Shown here piece after piece: positions 9,192 through 17,598 of a DNA stretch of 55,401 nucleotides. The stretch is from contig NZ_BMOF01000009.1 of the NCBI RefSeq assembly GCF_014646935.1, positions 1-55,401 on the forward strand, read 5' to 3'. The position numbers and the translations under genes are program-made. A model generated the notes under the pieces. The model was not told the DNA's origin, made no database searches, and saw only the letters and a program-made list of their open reading frames with translations. Each line of letters begins with the position of its first letter. The first letter of the stretch is position 1. The stretch is from Calditerricola satsumensis (lineage in GTDB: Bacteria; Bacillota; Bacilli; Calditerricolales; Calditerricolaceae).

Positions 9192-10304
9192 TCACCGCCA
9201 TCCATTGGTCCGGCTGTGCCGCACGCCCGCAATCATGAGTTCCTGCACCCGCGTGCGCACGCGGCGCAAGAAGCGGAGCAGCGGCTTGTGCTTGTAGCCG
9301 ATCAGCCCCAACACCTCGGCCCCCAGCTGCAGGGCGATCACGAGCACCGCCACCAGCATCGTCGCCACCCACAGCACCGTCTGCGCCTGGTAGAGGAGCA
9401 CCGCGCTCAGCCCAAACAGGGCGCTGATGGCGTAGATGGTGAGCACGGCGCCGCGGTGCGACAGGCCGAGGGAAAGCAGGCAATGGTGGAGGTGGCTCTT
9501 GTCGGCGGCGGAGATGGGCTTCTTGTTCAGCTTGCGGCGCACAATCGCAAAGAAGGTGTCCGACAGCGGCACGCCCAAAAGCAGCATGGGGATGACGTAC
9601 GAAAAGAGCGTCACCTGCTTGAAGCCCATGATCGAGAGGACGGCCAGCTGGAACCCCAGAAAGAGGGCCCCCGTGTCGCCCATGAAGATCTTGGCCGGGT
9701 GGAAGTTGAACACGAGAAAGCCCATCGTCGCGCCGAGGAGCACGGCGCAGAGCAGGGCCACGAAGGTGTTCCCCATGAGGAGCGACACGACGAGCAGGGT
9801 GGCCGTGGCGATGGCCGACACCCCCGCCGCCAGGCCGTCCAGCCCGTCGATGAGGTTGACGGCGTTGGTCACGGCAACAATCCAGAGGATCGTCACCGGA
9901 ATGCTGAGCAACCACCCGATGGAAAAGCCGTCGTCAAAGGGCAGGTTGATGAACGTCACGCGCAAGCCAAACGCCACCACAACAAAGGCGGCGACGAGCT
10001 GTCCGAGCAGTTTCGCTTTCGGCGAGAGTTGATACCGGTCGTCCAACGCGCCCACCAGCGCGATGACGCTGCCGCCGAGGAAAATGCCCCACGCGATGGG
10101 CGTCTTCGGCACAAAGAGCAGAAACCCCACCACAAAGCTGAGGTAAATCGCCAAACCGCCCAGGCGCGGCATCACGCCGCGGTGCACTTTGCGAGCATTC
10201 GGCACGTCCACCGCGCCGATGCGCAGGGCCAGCTCCTTAACCAGGGGCGTCGCCACCAGCGCGATGGCCAGCGCCAGCCCCCACGCAAAGCCGTAGGTTG
10301 CCAT
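9192..10304 (-). CDS. tagO: Undecaprenyl-phosphate GlcNAc-1-phosphate transferase TagO
   Basis: A membrane enzyme of the MraY/WecA family (about 370 residues, ~10-11 hydrophobic segments) that transfers GlcNAc-1-phosphate to undecaprenyl phosphate, the first step of teichoic acid or secondary wall polymer assembly. Visible signatures are PNARKVHRGVMPRLGG, GALDDRYQLSPKAKLLGQ, AVNLIDGLDGLAAG and the HLHH motif. The ATG at 10304 follows GAGAGGGG; an ORF extension upstream has no ribosome site. A TTGACG hexamer upstream (about 18 bp before GAAAAT) could be a weak private promoter. tagA lies directly upstream in the same direction, so the two probably form a unit. Confidence 0.93.
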   Translation of the reverse strand: MATYGFAWGLALAIALVATPLVKELALRIGAVDVPNARKVHRGVMPRLGGLAIYLSFVVGFLLFVPKTPIAWGIFLGGSVIALVGALDDRYQLSPKAKLLGQLVAAFVVVAFGLRVTFINLPFDDGFSIGWLLSIPVTILWIVAVTNAVNLIDGLDGLAAGVSAIATATLLVVSLLMGNTFVALLCAVLLGATMGFLVFNFHPAKIFMGDTGALFLGFQLAVLSIMGFKQVTLFSYVIPMLLLGVPLSDTFFAIVRRKLNKKPISAADKSHLHHCLLSLGLSHRGAVLTIYAISALFGLSAVLLYQAQTVLWVATMLVAVLVIALQLGAEVLGLIGYKHKPLLRFLRRVRTRVQELMIAGVRHSRTNGWR

Positions 10305-10396
10305 CCGGCAATCCCCTCTCCCAAACCGGAGGTGATCCGTTCCGACAGCTTCTCCCAATCATTTTCACACAGGGGGGCAAGGGCCGTCAATGCGGT

Positions 10397-11128
10397 TTAC
10401 AGTTTGTTCACGCCCACGCGCTGGCGCACCACGGCCCACAGAAACCGCGGCAGGTCGAGCATGCGGCGCCACCGCCACGGCTCCTGGATCAGCCGGTACA
10501 GCCACTCCAGGCCCAACCGCTGCCAGAGGAGCGGCGCGCGCTTCACCTTGCCCGCCAGGACGTCGAAGCTGCCGCCCGTGCCCATGCACACCCCGGTGAA
10601 GCGGTGCTTGTGCCGGGCGATGAACAGCTCCTGGCGCGGCACGCCCAGGGAGACAAACAGGAGATGGGGCCGCGCGTCCTCGATCCGCCGGACAACGGCC
10701 TCTTCCTCGTCCGGCCCGAAATAGCCGTGGTGGTGGCCCACGTACACCGCGCCGGGGTATTGGCGCTGGAGGGCCCGCAGCGCTCCCTCGTTGGCCTCGG
10801 GCGTGGCGCCGAGCAGAAAGACGCGCCACCGCCGACGGTCCGCTTCGGCCATGAGGCGGTGCAAGAGGTCATACCCGGCCACGCGCTCGGGGATGGCGCG
10901 GCCCAGAAGCCGGGCCCCGATCAGAATGCCCACGCCGTCGGGCACGATGAGGTCAGCACCGCGCACGGCCGCCGCGTAATCCGGATTCCGCCGCGCCTGC
11001 ATCACGATCTCGGGATTGGCCGTGACGACGTGGACGGTGCGGCCGTCTTCCACGGCGCGAACCAGCAGCGCCACCGTCTCGTCCATCGTGCGATCGGAGA
11101 AGGAAACGCCCAAGATGGAAACCGCCAT
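10397..11128 (-). CDS. tagA: WecG/TagA/CpsF-type glycosyltransferase (TagA)
   Basis: 243 residues of the GT26 family, which adds ManNAc to undecaprenyl-PP-GlcNAc. Family landmarks are TANPEIVMQARRNPDY, PDGVGI, VSLGVPRQE and GTGGSFDVLAGKVKRAP. It acts at the inner membrane face right after TagO. The ATG at 11128 is preceded by GGAGGCG; eight more codons upstream are possible but lack spacing. The paired tagA-tagO arrangement suggests synthesis of the polymer that retains the several SLH proteins of this window. Confidence 0.92.
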   Translation of the reverse strand: MAVSILGVSFSDRTMDETVALLVRAVEDGRTVHVVTANPEIVMQARRNPDYAAAVRGADLIVPDGVGILIGARLLGRAIPERVAGYDLLHRLMAEADRRRWRVFLLGATPEANEGALRALQRQYPGAVYVGHHHGYFGPDEEEAVVRRIEDARPHLLFVSLGVPRQELFIARHKHRFTGVCMGTGGSFDVLAGKVKRAPLLWQRLGLEWLYRLIQEPWRWRRMLDLPRFLWAVVRQRVGVNKL

Positions 11129-11345
11129 GGGAACGCCTCCGTTTCTGCCCACAACCCTTCTTTACCATAGCCGATTCGCTGCCAAAAAGAAAGGGAAGGC
11201 ACATGCGCGCACGCCCCCGTGCGATCGAGAGCGAAAGAAAAATTTTTTGGGAATCTTTGCGCTCGTTCAGCAGGATTTCGCGTCCTCGCGAGCGAATCCA
11301 TCCGTGTCAACATCTGGCCTTCATGCGCAAAGGAGGAATCGACAG

Positions 11346-12977
11346 GTGAAAAGGAAACTGCACAGAGCATGGTTGCTCGTCTTGCTGCTGGCCTTCGTCC
11401 TCTCCGGGTGCGCGCCCAATGTCGCGCTCGTGGGCGAGGCGACGAAAAACCAGCTCGACCTCACGTCCTACGCGGCGACCGTCAGCTTCGCCCTCGACAC
11501 CGACGTGCCGACCGATGAGCTGGATGCCACAGGCCGGTTGGTTCTGCAGGCGCTGCGCGACGGCGTGGTCGTCACGGTCCATCAGAAAGACCCGCAACAC
11601 GGGCACGGCGTCCTTTCCTTAAAGAATCCGGCTCCCCTTCTGAACTCGGACCTGTGGCCCTCGCAGACGCCCCCGTCCCTCGAATTTTACGTGGAAGGGC
11701 CCAACGTCTACCTCAAATCTTCGCTGGACCGCAAGTTCTTGCAGGTGCCCCAACCCGAAGCGCCGCTGTCGCCGGAAATGGAGAAGGAACTCAATGAACT
11801 GGTCAAATCGGCGATCCGGCAGTACATCGACCAATTCGGCTACAATTTCAAGAACGTCACCACCACGTCGAACGTGGCCGTCACCCTGCCCGACGGGCGC
11901 ACGGTGACGACCACCCACGTGAAAATCGTCCTTGATCTGGCGGAAGCGCACGAGCTGGCCGTCTACTTCCTCGAAAACCTGAGCCAGTTCGACGGGCTTG
12001 ACCGGTTCCTGACCGGCATCGGGCAGATGACGGGCGAAGACATGAGCCAGGTCGCACCTGAAATGAAGGACGCCCTCGCGCAGGCGGCCAGCGCCCTCAA
12101 GCTGCTCAACGTGAAGGAGCTGGCAGCGCGCGGGGTGAAAGCCGACATCACGGCCGAGTACTGGATTGACGCCAACAAACGCTTCGTGCAGGACCGCTTG
12201 AAGGTCGATCTCCACGTGCCCGGCGACGTCGTTCCGGAGAGCGGAATGCCCCCGCTTTCGTTGCGGCTGGATATGGCAGGCCAGTACTGGAACCACAACG
12301 AACCGGTGCAATACCCCACGCTCCCCGACGACCGCGTCGTCACCGTGGAACAGCTGGCGTTCAACCCCGACGAATTCGACAGCTTTGGCGCGGGCGGCCC
12401 CGTGCGCGCGCTGGCGGAGTCGGCCTTTGTGCCCTTCGTTGACGTCCCGGACAGCCATTGGGCCTACTGGCCGGTGACCGCCCTGCGCACCCTGGGCGTC
12501 GTGAGCGGGTACGAGGACAACCGCTTCCTTCCGAACCGCCCGATCACCCGAGCGGAATTCGCGGTGATGGTCGTCAACGCGCTGGACCTGGAGCCCGCAA
12601 AGGACGCCCTGGCGTTTAAAGACGCCAAACAAATTCCCGCTTGGGCGCGCGAAGCGCTGCAAGCCGCCGTGCACGCCGGGCTGATCCGCGGGTACCACGA
12701 CGGCACGTTGCGGCCCAACCAGCCCATCACCCGGGCGGAGCTGGTGACCGTGCTGACCCGCGCCCTAAAGCTGCCGCCGGCGGACAACCACCCACTCCCC
12801 TACGCCGACCGCGACCGCATCCCGCGCTGGGCGCTGCCGGCGGTGAAAGCGGCCACCGCCCACGGGCTTGTCAACGGCCGTAGCGACAACCGCTTCGCCC
12901 CGAACGACAAGGCCACGCGCGCCGAGGCGGTGACCATCTTGTACCGCATCCTGCGCACGCTGCACAACGGGCAATAA
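11346..12977 (+). CDS. Lipoprotein with three C-terminal SLH domains
   Basis: A GTG at 11346, 8 nt after AAAGGAGGA, starts a 543-residue protein with a type II signal peptide (VKRKLHRAWLLVLLLAFVLS) and lipobox LSGC. Residues ~20-350 resemble the beta-rich DUF6612/LolA-like lipoproteins of Bacilli (ligand unknown). Three SLH domains fill the C-terminus (PITRAEFAVMVVNAL, PITRAELVTVLTRAL, KATRAEAVTILYRIL), each followed by a short acidic linker. The product would be tied to the membrane by its lipid and to the wall polymer by SLH domains. Divergent from tagA with a ~215-bp shared upstream region; no certain promoter was seen there. Confidence 0.9.
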   Translation: MKRKLHRAWLLVLLLAFVLSGCAPNVALVGEATKNQLDLTSYAATVSFALDTDVPTDELDATGRLVLQALRDGVVVTVHQKDPQHGHGVLSLKNPAPLLNSDLWPSQTPPSLEFYVEGPNVYLKSSLDRKFLQVPQPEAPLSPEMEKELNELVKSAIRQYIDQFGYNFKNVTTTSNVAVTLPDGRTVTTTHVKIVLDLAEAHELAVYFLENLSQFDGLDRFLTGIGQMTGEDMSQVAPEMKDALAQAASALKLLNVKELAARGVKADITAEYWIDANKRFVQDRLKVDLHVPGDVVPESGMPPLSLRLDMAGQYWNHNEPVQYPTLPDDRVVTVEQLAFNPDEFDSFGAGGPVRALAESAFVPFVDVPDSHWAYWPVTALRTLGVVSGYEDNRFLPNRPITRAEFAVMVVNALDLEPAKDALAFKDAKQIPAWAREALQAAVHAGLIRGYHDGTLRPNQPITRAELVTVLTRALKLPPADNHPLPYADRDRIPRWALPAVKAATAHGLVNGRSDNRFAPNDKATRAEAVTILYRILRTLHNGQ

Positions 12978-13007
12978 GCCGGAGCGCCAAACCGCCAACA
13001 AACGAAA

Positions 13008-13046
13008 AGCCCCGTTCTCCGTCGGAAGGCAAGAACGGGGCTCTTT
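13008..13046 (+). terminator. Terminator of the SLH lipoprotein gene (bidirectional)
   Basis: Perfect 11-bp arms AGCCCCGTTCT (13008-13018) and AGAACGGGGCT (13032-13042) are followed by CTTT on the plus strand and TTTTCGTT on the minus strand. Confidence 0.85.
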
Positions 13047-13052
13047 CGTTCA

Positions 13053-13088
13053 ACGAAAACTCCCTCGGCTGGGGCGGCGTCGAGGGAG
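13053..13088 (-). terminator. Terminator of the stalk-domain gene
   Basis: CTCCCTCG/CGAGGGAG arms (13060-13067 and 13081-13088) are followed by TTTTCGTT on the minus strand, 55 nt past the convergent stop at 13143. Confidence 0.7.
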
Positions 13089-13142
13089 CTTGTCTGCGCA
13101 TCGAAAGTCCACGGGGTTAATTCCTCGCCTCTGAAGCGGGAA

Positions 13143-14183
13143 TTATGGCGCCGGTTGGACCGCCGGCTCGGCCGTCGGCTCATCGGCGGGCTGGGAGGCC
13201 GGCTGCTCGTTCGCTGGCTCGGACGGCTGCTGCACCGGTTGATCCGCCGGTTGCCCGGTGGCTTCGTCCGTCACGACGATGATCTGCCCTTCCTGGATCC
13301 ACTCGACTTTGGCGCCAAGCGCTTCGCTGATAAAACGCATGGGAACGATCGTCCGCCCGCCACGGATGGTCGCCGGCACGTCCAGCATCACCTTGCGCCC
13401 GTTGACAATGGCCACGCGCTGATTGATGGTGAGCTTCACCACAACGCCATCCCGCTCGATGATCACGGTCTTGGTCTTCTCGATCCACTGCACCTTCGCC
13501 TTCAGGGACTCGGCCACCGCTCGAATGGGGACAAGCGTGCGCCCGTTTTCGATCACCGGCGGAACGTCAAAGGAAACGGGCTCGCCGTTGACAAACGTCT
13601 TGATGCCTTTTTTCCCCGCTTTTTGATACAGGCGACCCAGGAAAGCGAACGCCTGCTCGTCCGCTTTCTTCACGCGCACGAGCTTTTCCTGCGCCTCAAT
13701 GGCCGCCTGCCAATCGTTGTTCTCGGCAAACAATTGGGCCAGGGACTGGAGCGCCTGCACGCGCTCGAGAAGCGCTTCGCGCGTTTCCTCGCGCGCTTCC
13801 TCTTCTTTCATTTCCTTGAGCACGTCGCGCGCCGCTTTCAACATCTCTTTGAGCGCTTCCCGCTCTTCTTCGCTCAGCTGCTTCTTGTGTTTCTTCAGCA
13901 GCTCATCGGCCTCCTTCAGCCGTTTCGCCGCTTCTTCCGGCGTAACGGCGCGCTCCAGGAGCCCTTGGATCACCTTCTCGGCGGGCGTCCCCTTCACGTT
14001 CTCCAGGGCCCGCTCCAACCCTTTTCGGGCTTGCGGCGGCATGGGTTTGTGCGCGTGATGCTTGTGCGCGTCCTCGGTTGAAGCAGCGGCATCACCCGAG
14101 GCATCCGACGTCTCGGCAAACGCGCTCGGAACCGCCCCCAACGCCAACAACAGCGTCAGCATCAGGGCCAACAGCCGTTTCAC
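13143..14183 (-). CDS. Secreted copper-amine-oxidase-like (stalk) domain protein
   Basis: 346 residues starting at a GTG with AAGGGGGAAAG upstream. A signal peptide (cleavage near SAFA) is followed by a His-rich patch (HKHHAHK), a charged predicted coiled coil (residues ~50-165) and a Cu_amine_oxidN1-type domain (~190-305: FVNGEPVSFDVPPVIENG, GRTLVPIRAVAESL, GRTIVPMRFISEALGAKVEW). The tail is low-complexity Pro/Gln/Glu/Ala. This domain is not catalytic by itself; it is a common wall-surface module in Bacilli and Clostridia. Probably monocistronic. The exact function is unknown. Confidence 0.88.
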   Translation of the reverse strand: MKRLLALMLTLLLALGAVPSAFAETSDASGDAAASTEDAHKHHAHKPMPPQARKGLERALENVKGTPAEKVIQGLLERAVTPEEAAKRLKEADELLKKHKKQLSEEEREALKEMLKAARDVLKEMKEEEAREETREALLERVQALQSLAQLFAENNDWQAAIEAQEKLVRVKKADEQAFAFLGRLYQKAGKKGIKTFVNGEPVSFDVPPVIENGRTLVPIRAVAESLKAKVQWIEKTKTVIIERDGVVVKLTINQRVAIVNGRKVMLDVPATIRGGRTIVPMRFISEALGAKVEWIQEGQIIVVTDEATGQPADQPVQQPSEPANEQPASQPADEPTAEPAVQPAP

Positions 14184-14297
14184 GTTCTTTCCCCCTTGTT
14201 CAAAAATGGCTCCTATGCGTCTATGTGTCGAGTATAAACAACGCGGAAAGCGGCATCATGAGGCAAGGGGGATAGGAAAATCTCCCCGTTGCGGGAC

Positions 14298-15119
14298 TCA
14301 GGTCCCAAGAAAGCGCCGAATGTCTTCCGCCCGAACCGCAAAGCCCAATCCCTCGATGCCCGTGTCGCTCCCCTTGAACACGACCAGCCCGACAACCTTC
14401 CCGGTTAAATCGATCAGCGGCCCGCCCGAGTTGCCGGGGTTGACCGGCGTATCAAACTGCAAATAGTGCCCGGAAAAGCCGTCCACCGCGCGATCGGTAT
14501 GGCTGATGATGCCGCGCGTGACCGAATACGTAAGTCCTTGCGGATGGCCGATCGCAATTACGGTTTGCCCTACACGATACGACGAGGCAAACCGGACCGG
14601 TTTTGCCGTTTCTGTTGTCTTCACGTCCAACAAGGCCAAATCCAGCGTTTCCGATCGTTTGACCACTTGGGCCGAGTACCGTTTCCCTGTGATCGTTCCC
14701 ACCACTACGGCGTTGCTTCCTTCCACCACATGGGCGGCGGTGATGACGCGCTTGCCGTCGACAAAAAACCCGCTCCCCAACCGGTCGCCGTTTTCCACGA
14801 CCACCACCGACGGCAGCGCGTTGGCAACGGCGTTGATGACCAGTTGGTCCTCAACGGCCTCAGCGGTTTTCTCCCGCTCCAACGCGAGGTAAAAGTTGTG
14901 CAGCGTTTGCGCCAGCTCTGCCCGCGTCACGTTTTGTTCGGGGCGAAATGTGCCATCGGGGTAGCCCTTGATCACGCCCAGGTTCGCCAGGTGTTGGACG
15001 GCAGGTTGGTACCAAGCGGATGCGGGAACGTCGCGGAACAGGACGCTGTTGGCGAAGCCAGCACCACCGAGAAAAAATGTTATTGCCGTTATAGATACAA
15101 TCAATATTTGTCTTTTCAA
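14298..15119 (-). CDS. Trypsin-like (S1C/HtrA-type) protease with an SLH domain
   Basis: 273 residues. A TTG start at 15119 gives a signal peptide; the best Shine-Dalgarno (AAGGTGGGTG) lies rather far upstream, so the start is less sure. One SLH domain (residues ~28-75: FRDVPASAWYQPAVQHLANL, GYPDGTFRP, VTRAELAQTL) precedes a serine protease domain with the full triad: TAAHVV (His), LDLALLDV (Asp), NPGNSGGPL (Ser). No PDZ domain follows. It should be a wall-attached protease, perhaps trimming surface proteins. A lone SLH repeat could bind only as part of an oligomer. Confidence 0.88.
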   Translation of the reverse strand: MKRQILIVSITAITFFLGGAGFANSVLFRDVPASAWYQPAVQHLANLGVIKGYPDGTFRPEQNVTRAELAQTLHNFYLALEREKTAEAVEDQLVINAVANALPSVVVVENGDRLGSGFFVDGKRVITAAHVVEGSNAVVVGTITGKRYSAQVVKRSETLDLALLDVKTTETAKPVRFASSYRVGQTVIAIGHPQGLTYSVTRGIISHTDRAVDGFSGHYLQFDTPVNPGNSGGPLIDLTGKVVGLVVFKGSDTGIEGLGFAVRAEDIRRFLGT

Positions 15120-15139
15120 GGAAAATCACGCACCCACCT

Positions 15140-15583
15140 TCAATGTAAAATTTTTCTCTTTTCATCTAAGACAGTCTTTGCTACATTTTTTACTATACCT
15201 ACCAATGTTAATGTATTATAATAGTTGATAACAACAAAACCCAGAAGAAGTAAAACTAGTAATAGAATTGCTATTCCTATTGCTAAATCTAAATATGTGT
15301 TATTCTCCTTGAACCAATCGACTATCATTGGTCCAAAAAGCTCAGCCAACACAAACGAAATGATAATACCTAGGAAATTAAAGTTTATTAACTTCTTTTC
15401 TATAGCATCGGCATGAGCTACCAACAATTCTAACCTATCTCTATCAAATTCTTTATCCAAATCTTTTTTTAACGTATCTAATTGTTCTAATACAGGATTT
15501 ACAATTTCGAAAGACTTTTTATTATAATCTTTAATCAATTCTTTGACGAATTTCTTATATATCTTTTCCTCCGTTAATTTCAT
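15140..15583 (-). CDS. Small membrane protein of unknown function
   Basis: 147 residues with a good GGGAGGAGGG site. The first ~65 residues are charged and helical (coiled-coil-like); two hydrophobic segments follow (about 68-88 and 98-120), and the tail is basic. It resembles no family I recognise. It is strongly A+T-rich compared with the genes on either side, which points to recent acquisition. It lies next to the left boundary of the exopolysaccharide island. Confidence 0.7.
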   Translation of the reverse strand: MKLTEEKIYKKFVKELIKDYNKKSFEIVNPVLEQLDTLKKDLDKEFDRDRLELLVAHADAIEKKLINFNFLGIIISFVLAELFGPMIVDWFKENNTYLDLAIGIAILLLVLLLLGFVVINYYNTLTLVGIVKNVAKTVLDEKRKILH

Positions 15584-15685
15584 ATTCCCTCCTCCCCCAA
15601 CTCCCTCAAAGTATAGGTTTTCTGCTCTTCAAGGATGCTTTCTTTGGACAAAGTTTATCTCTCATCGATCCTATTGTCCCTCAGC

Positions 15686-15806
15686 GGAAACATCAGCTCC
15701 CCTTCCGCCACAACGGTGACGTCCACCTTGGCCACGCCGCGCCCCTTGACCACGCACGCGGGCGAACGCCACCTCCAGCGTAAGCACGTAGCCAGGCTTC
15801 ATCTGG
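15686..15806 (-). pseudogene. fabZ: Degenerate copy of the fabZ 3' end
   Basis: These ~120 bp match the last third of intact fabZ (35763-35897) in the same orientation. A 29-base block from AACATCAGC to CAACGGTG and a 26-base block from TCCACC/CCCACC to CCGCGCCCCTT are essentially identical, with a ~9-base gap and scattered changes elsewhere. No open frame is kept and there is no start. It directly abuts the LCP gene, which stops at 15814. Confidence 0.85.
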
Positions 15807-15813
15807 CTACCAT

Positions 15814-16728
15814 TTAATGTTTGGCCCACACCGACTCCCCTAAAAACGCCTCAATCGCCTTCCGGTTGGCCTCCAAATCGGGCACCAACACGGCCATGCC
15901 GCGGATGCGCTGCTGGGTATACGAGCCGTCCACCGGGATGCGCAGGTTGTGGGTCGCATCCGGCTTCCAGTCGGCCGCTTTCGCCAAGCGAAGCAGCTCA
16001 TCCAGCCCAAGGTTCGTGCGGACGTACGGATAGGCCGCCTTGATGAGGCGGGGCGTCTGCAGGATCCCGTATACCGATTTCACTTCCTGCGCCACGGCCT
16101 GGATGAGCTGCTGCTGGCGCCGCACACGGCCGAAGTCGCCCTCGGCGTCCTGGCGGAAACGCACGTAGCGCAGCGCTTGCTCTCCGTTGAGACGCTGGAG
16201 GCCGGGCGAGAGACCCGGAAGGTCCCCCGTCGGCGGCATGGCATGGTCCACATCAACTTCCACGCCGCCCAACACATCGATCACCCGCTGGAAGCCGTGG
16301 AAATCGACAACCGCATAGTACTGCGCATCGACGCCAAAGTTCTCTTTAATGGCTTTCCGCACCAAGTCGGGGCCACCATAGGCAAAGGCGTGGTTGAGCC
16401 GGTCCGGTTCAGATCGCCCCGGAATGGGCACATACAGATCGCGCATAAACGAAATCAGGCGGATCGTGCCGTCCGGTTCCACGCGCATGAGCATCATCGT
16501 ATCGGAACGGCCCGGTTCGTTTCCGCGACGGTCAACCCCAAGAAGCAACACGTGAAAGGGTTGACCCTTCTCCACCGCTTCATCGGGGACAAATTCATAG
16601 TCCGGAAGCGGCGGCGGCGCCCCTTCTTCCATGTGGGGCATGGTGATGTACAACCATCCACCGGCACTTGCCAGGACGATCACGGCGATGAGTCCCAAGA
16701 GCCACTTGATGCTGCGTCTGAGCCGCAT
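15814..16728 (-). CDS. LytR-CpsA-Psr (LCP) family wall polymer ligase
   Basis: 304 residues: short cytoplasmic N-terminus, one membrane segment (LLGLIAVIVLASAGGWLYI) and an extracellular LCP domain (residues ~55-220) with LLLGVDRRGNEPGRSDTMML, SFMRDLYVPIPG, RLNHAFAYGG and RYVRFRQDAEGDFGR RxR-type pyrophosphate-binding signatures. Such proteins move lipid-linked polymers onto peptidoglycan. The ATG at 16728 follows AAGGGGGAC. As the last gene of the Wzz/kinase/phosphatase operon it is likely the ligase for the polysaccharide made by this island. Confidence 0.92.
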   Translation of the reverse strand: MRLRRSIKWLLGLIAVIVLASAGGWLYITMPHMEEGAPPPLPDYEFVPDEAVEKGQPFHVLLLGVDRRGNEPGRSDTMMLMRVEPDGTIRLISFMRDLYVPIPGRSEPDRLNHAFAYGGPDLVRKAIKENFGVDAQYYAVVDFHGFQRVIDVLGGVEVDVDHAMPPTGDLPGLSPGLQRLNGEQALRYVRFRQDAEGDFGRVRRQQQLIQAVAQEVKSVYGILQTPRLIKAAYPYVRTNLGLDELLRLAKAADWKPDATHNLRIPVDGSYTQQRIRGMAVLVPDLEANRKAIEAFLGESVWAKH

Positions 16729-16753
16729 ACGTGTCCCCCTTTTTTCCCGCGTC

Positions 16754-17530
16754 TTATCCCTTCGCAAACCACCCGAACAGCCGCCGCTTCACAATCTTTT
16801 GCGGCTCGGGCACGTACAGGTCACGGCCTTCCACCACGGCAGCGGCGTTCTGAAGAAAGGTTTCCGCCGTCTCGTCGTCGGTCCACGCGCGCAACACCTC
16901 GTACGCCTCGGCAATGTGCACGCCCCGCTTTCCGGGACCGTGCGCGTCGCTGGCGATAAGATGGACGAGCTGATGCTCCACCAGCTGGCGGCACAGCTTC
17001 TGCACCTCTTTGCCAAACAGCCCCGCCACGCTGGCTGCCGTCAGCTGGGCAAGGGCCCCGCGTTTCACCAACTGATACAGGTGATTGGGCTCTTCGCGGA
17101 TCTGCCGGTTCCGCTCGGGATGCGGAATCACGGGCACAAACCCGGCCACGGCGAGATCGTACACCAACTGGTCGGCAAAGCGCGGCACGTGGTCATGGGG
17201 CAATTCCAACAGGACGTATTTGCCCCCTCCTCCGATGGTCAGGAGCCGTCCAGCGCGCAAATCGTCCACCACTTCGCCGTACACGTGCACCTCTTGCCCC
17301 GGCAGGACGCGTACGTTGATCCCTTCCCACCGCAATTCTTTATTCAGCTCGTCAACAGCGCGCTCCACGTCTTCCCGCTCGTTCACGTACACCCCGTTGC
17401 GATGGTGCGGCGTGGCGACGATGGCATAAATGCCCTCCGCTTCCGCCTCCCGCGCCATCGCCACCGCGGTGGCCAAGTCCTTGGCCCCGTCGTCCACCCC
17501 CGGCAGAATGTGCGTATGGATGTCGATCAC
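16754..17530 (-). CDS. ywqE: CpsB/YwqE-type tyrosine-protein phosphatase (PHP fold)
   Basis: 258 residues of a metal-dependent PHP-fold phosphatase that dephosphorylates the BY-kinase of capsule operons. Metal-binding motifs are DIHTHILPGVDDGA at the N-terminus, TPHH, HPERN and the C-terminal SDAHGPGKR. The GTG start at 17530 follows GGGAGGGGG. It lies downstream of the kinase but beyond a strong hairpin, so its expression may be lower than that of the kinase. It is followed after 25 nt by the LCP gene. Confidence 0.92.
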   Translation of the reverse strand: MIDIHTHILPGVDDGAKDLATAVAMAREAEAEGIYAIVATPHHRNGVYVNEREDVERAVDELNKELRWEGINVRVLPGQEVHVYGEVVDDLRAGRLLTIGGGGKYVLLELPHDHVPRFADQLVYDLAVAGFVPVIPHPERNRQIREEPNHLYQLVKRGALAQLTAASVAGLFGKEVQKLCRQLVEHQLVHLIASDAHGPGKRGVHIAEAYEVLRAWTDDETAETFLQNAAAVVEGRDLYVPEPQKIVKRRLFGWFAKG

Positions 17531-17560
17531 AACAATCCCCCTCCCTGTTTCTACGTTACT

Positions 17561-17598
17561 AAAAATGCGTAAGCAGGGGAATCCTCCCCTGCTTACGC
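17561..17598 (-). terminator. Terminator/attenuator between BY-kinase and phosphatase genes
   Basis: Perfect 14-bp arms (17585-17598 and 17567-17580) with a 4-nt loop are followed on the minus strand by ATTTTT. The kinase stop codon TAA (17593-17595) is inside the stem. Same-strand phosphatase and LCP genes follow, so partial termination would set their level. Confidence 0.85.
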
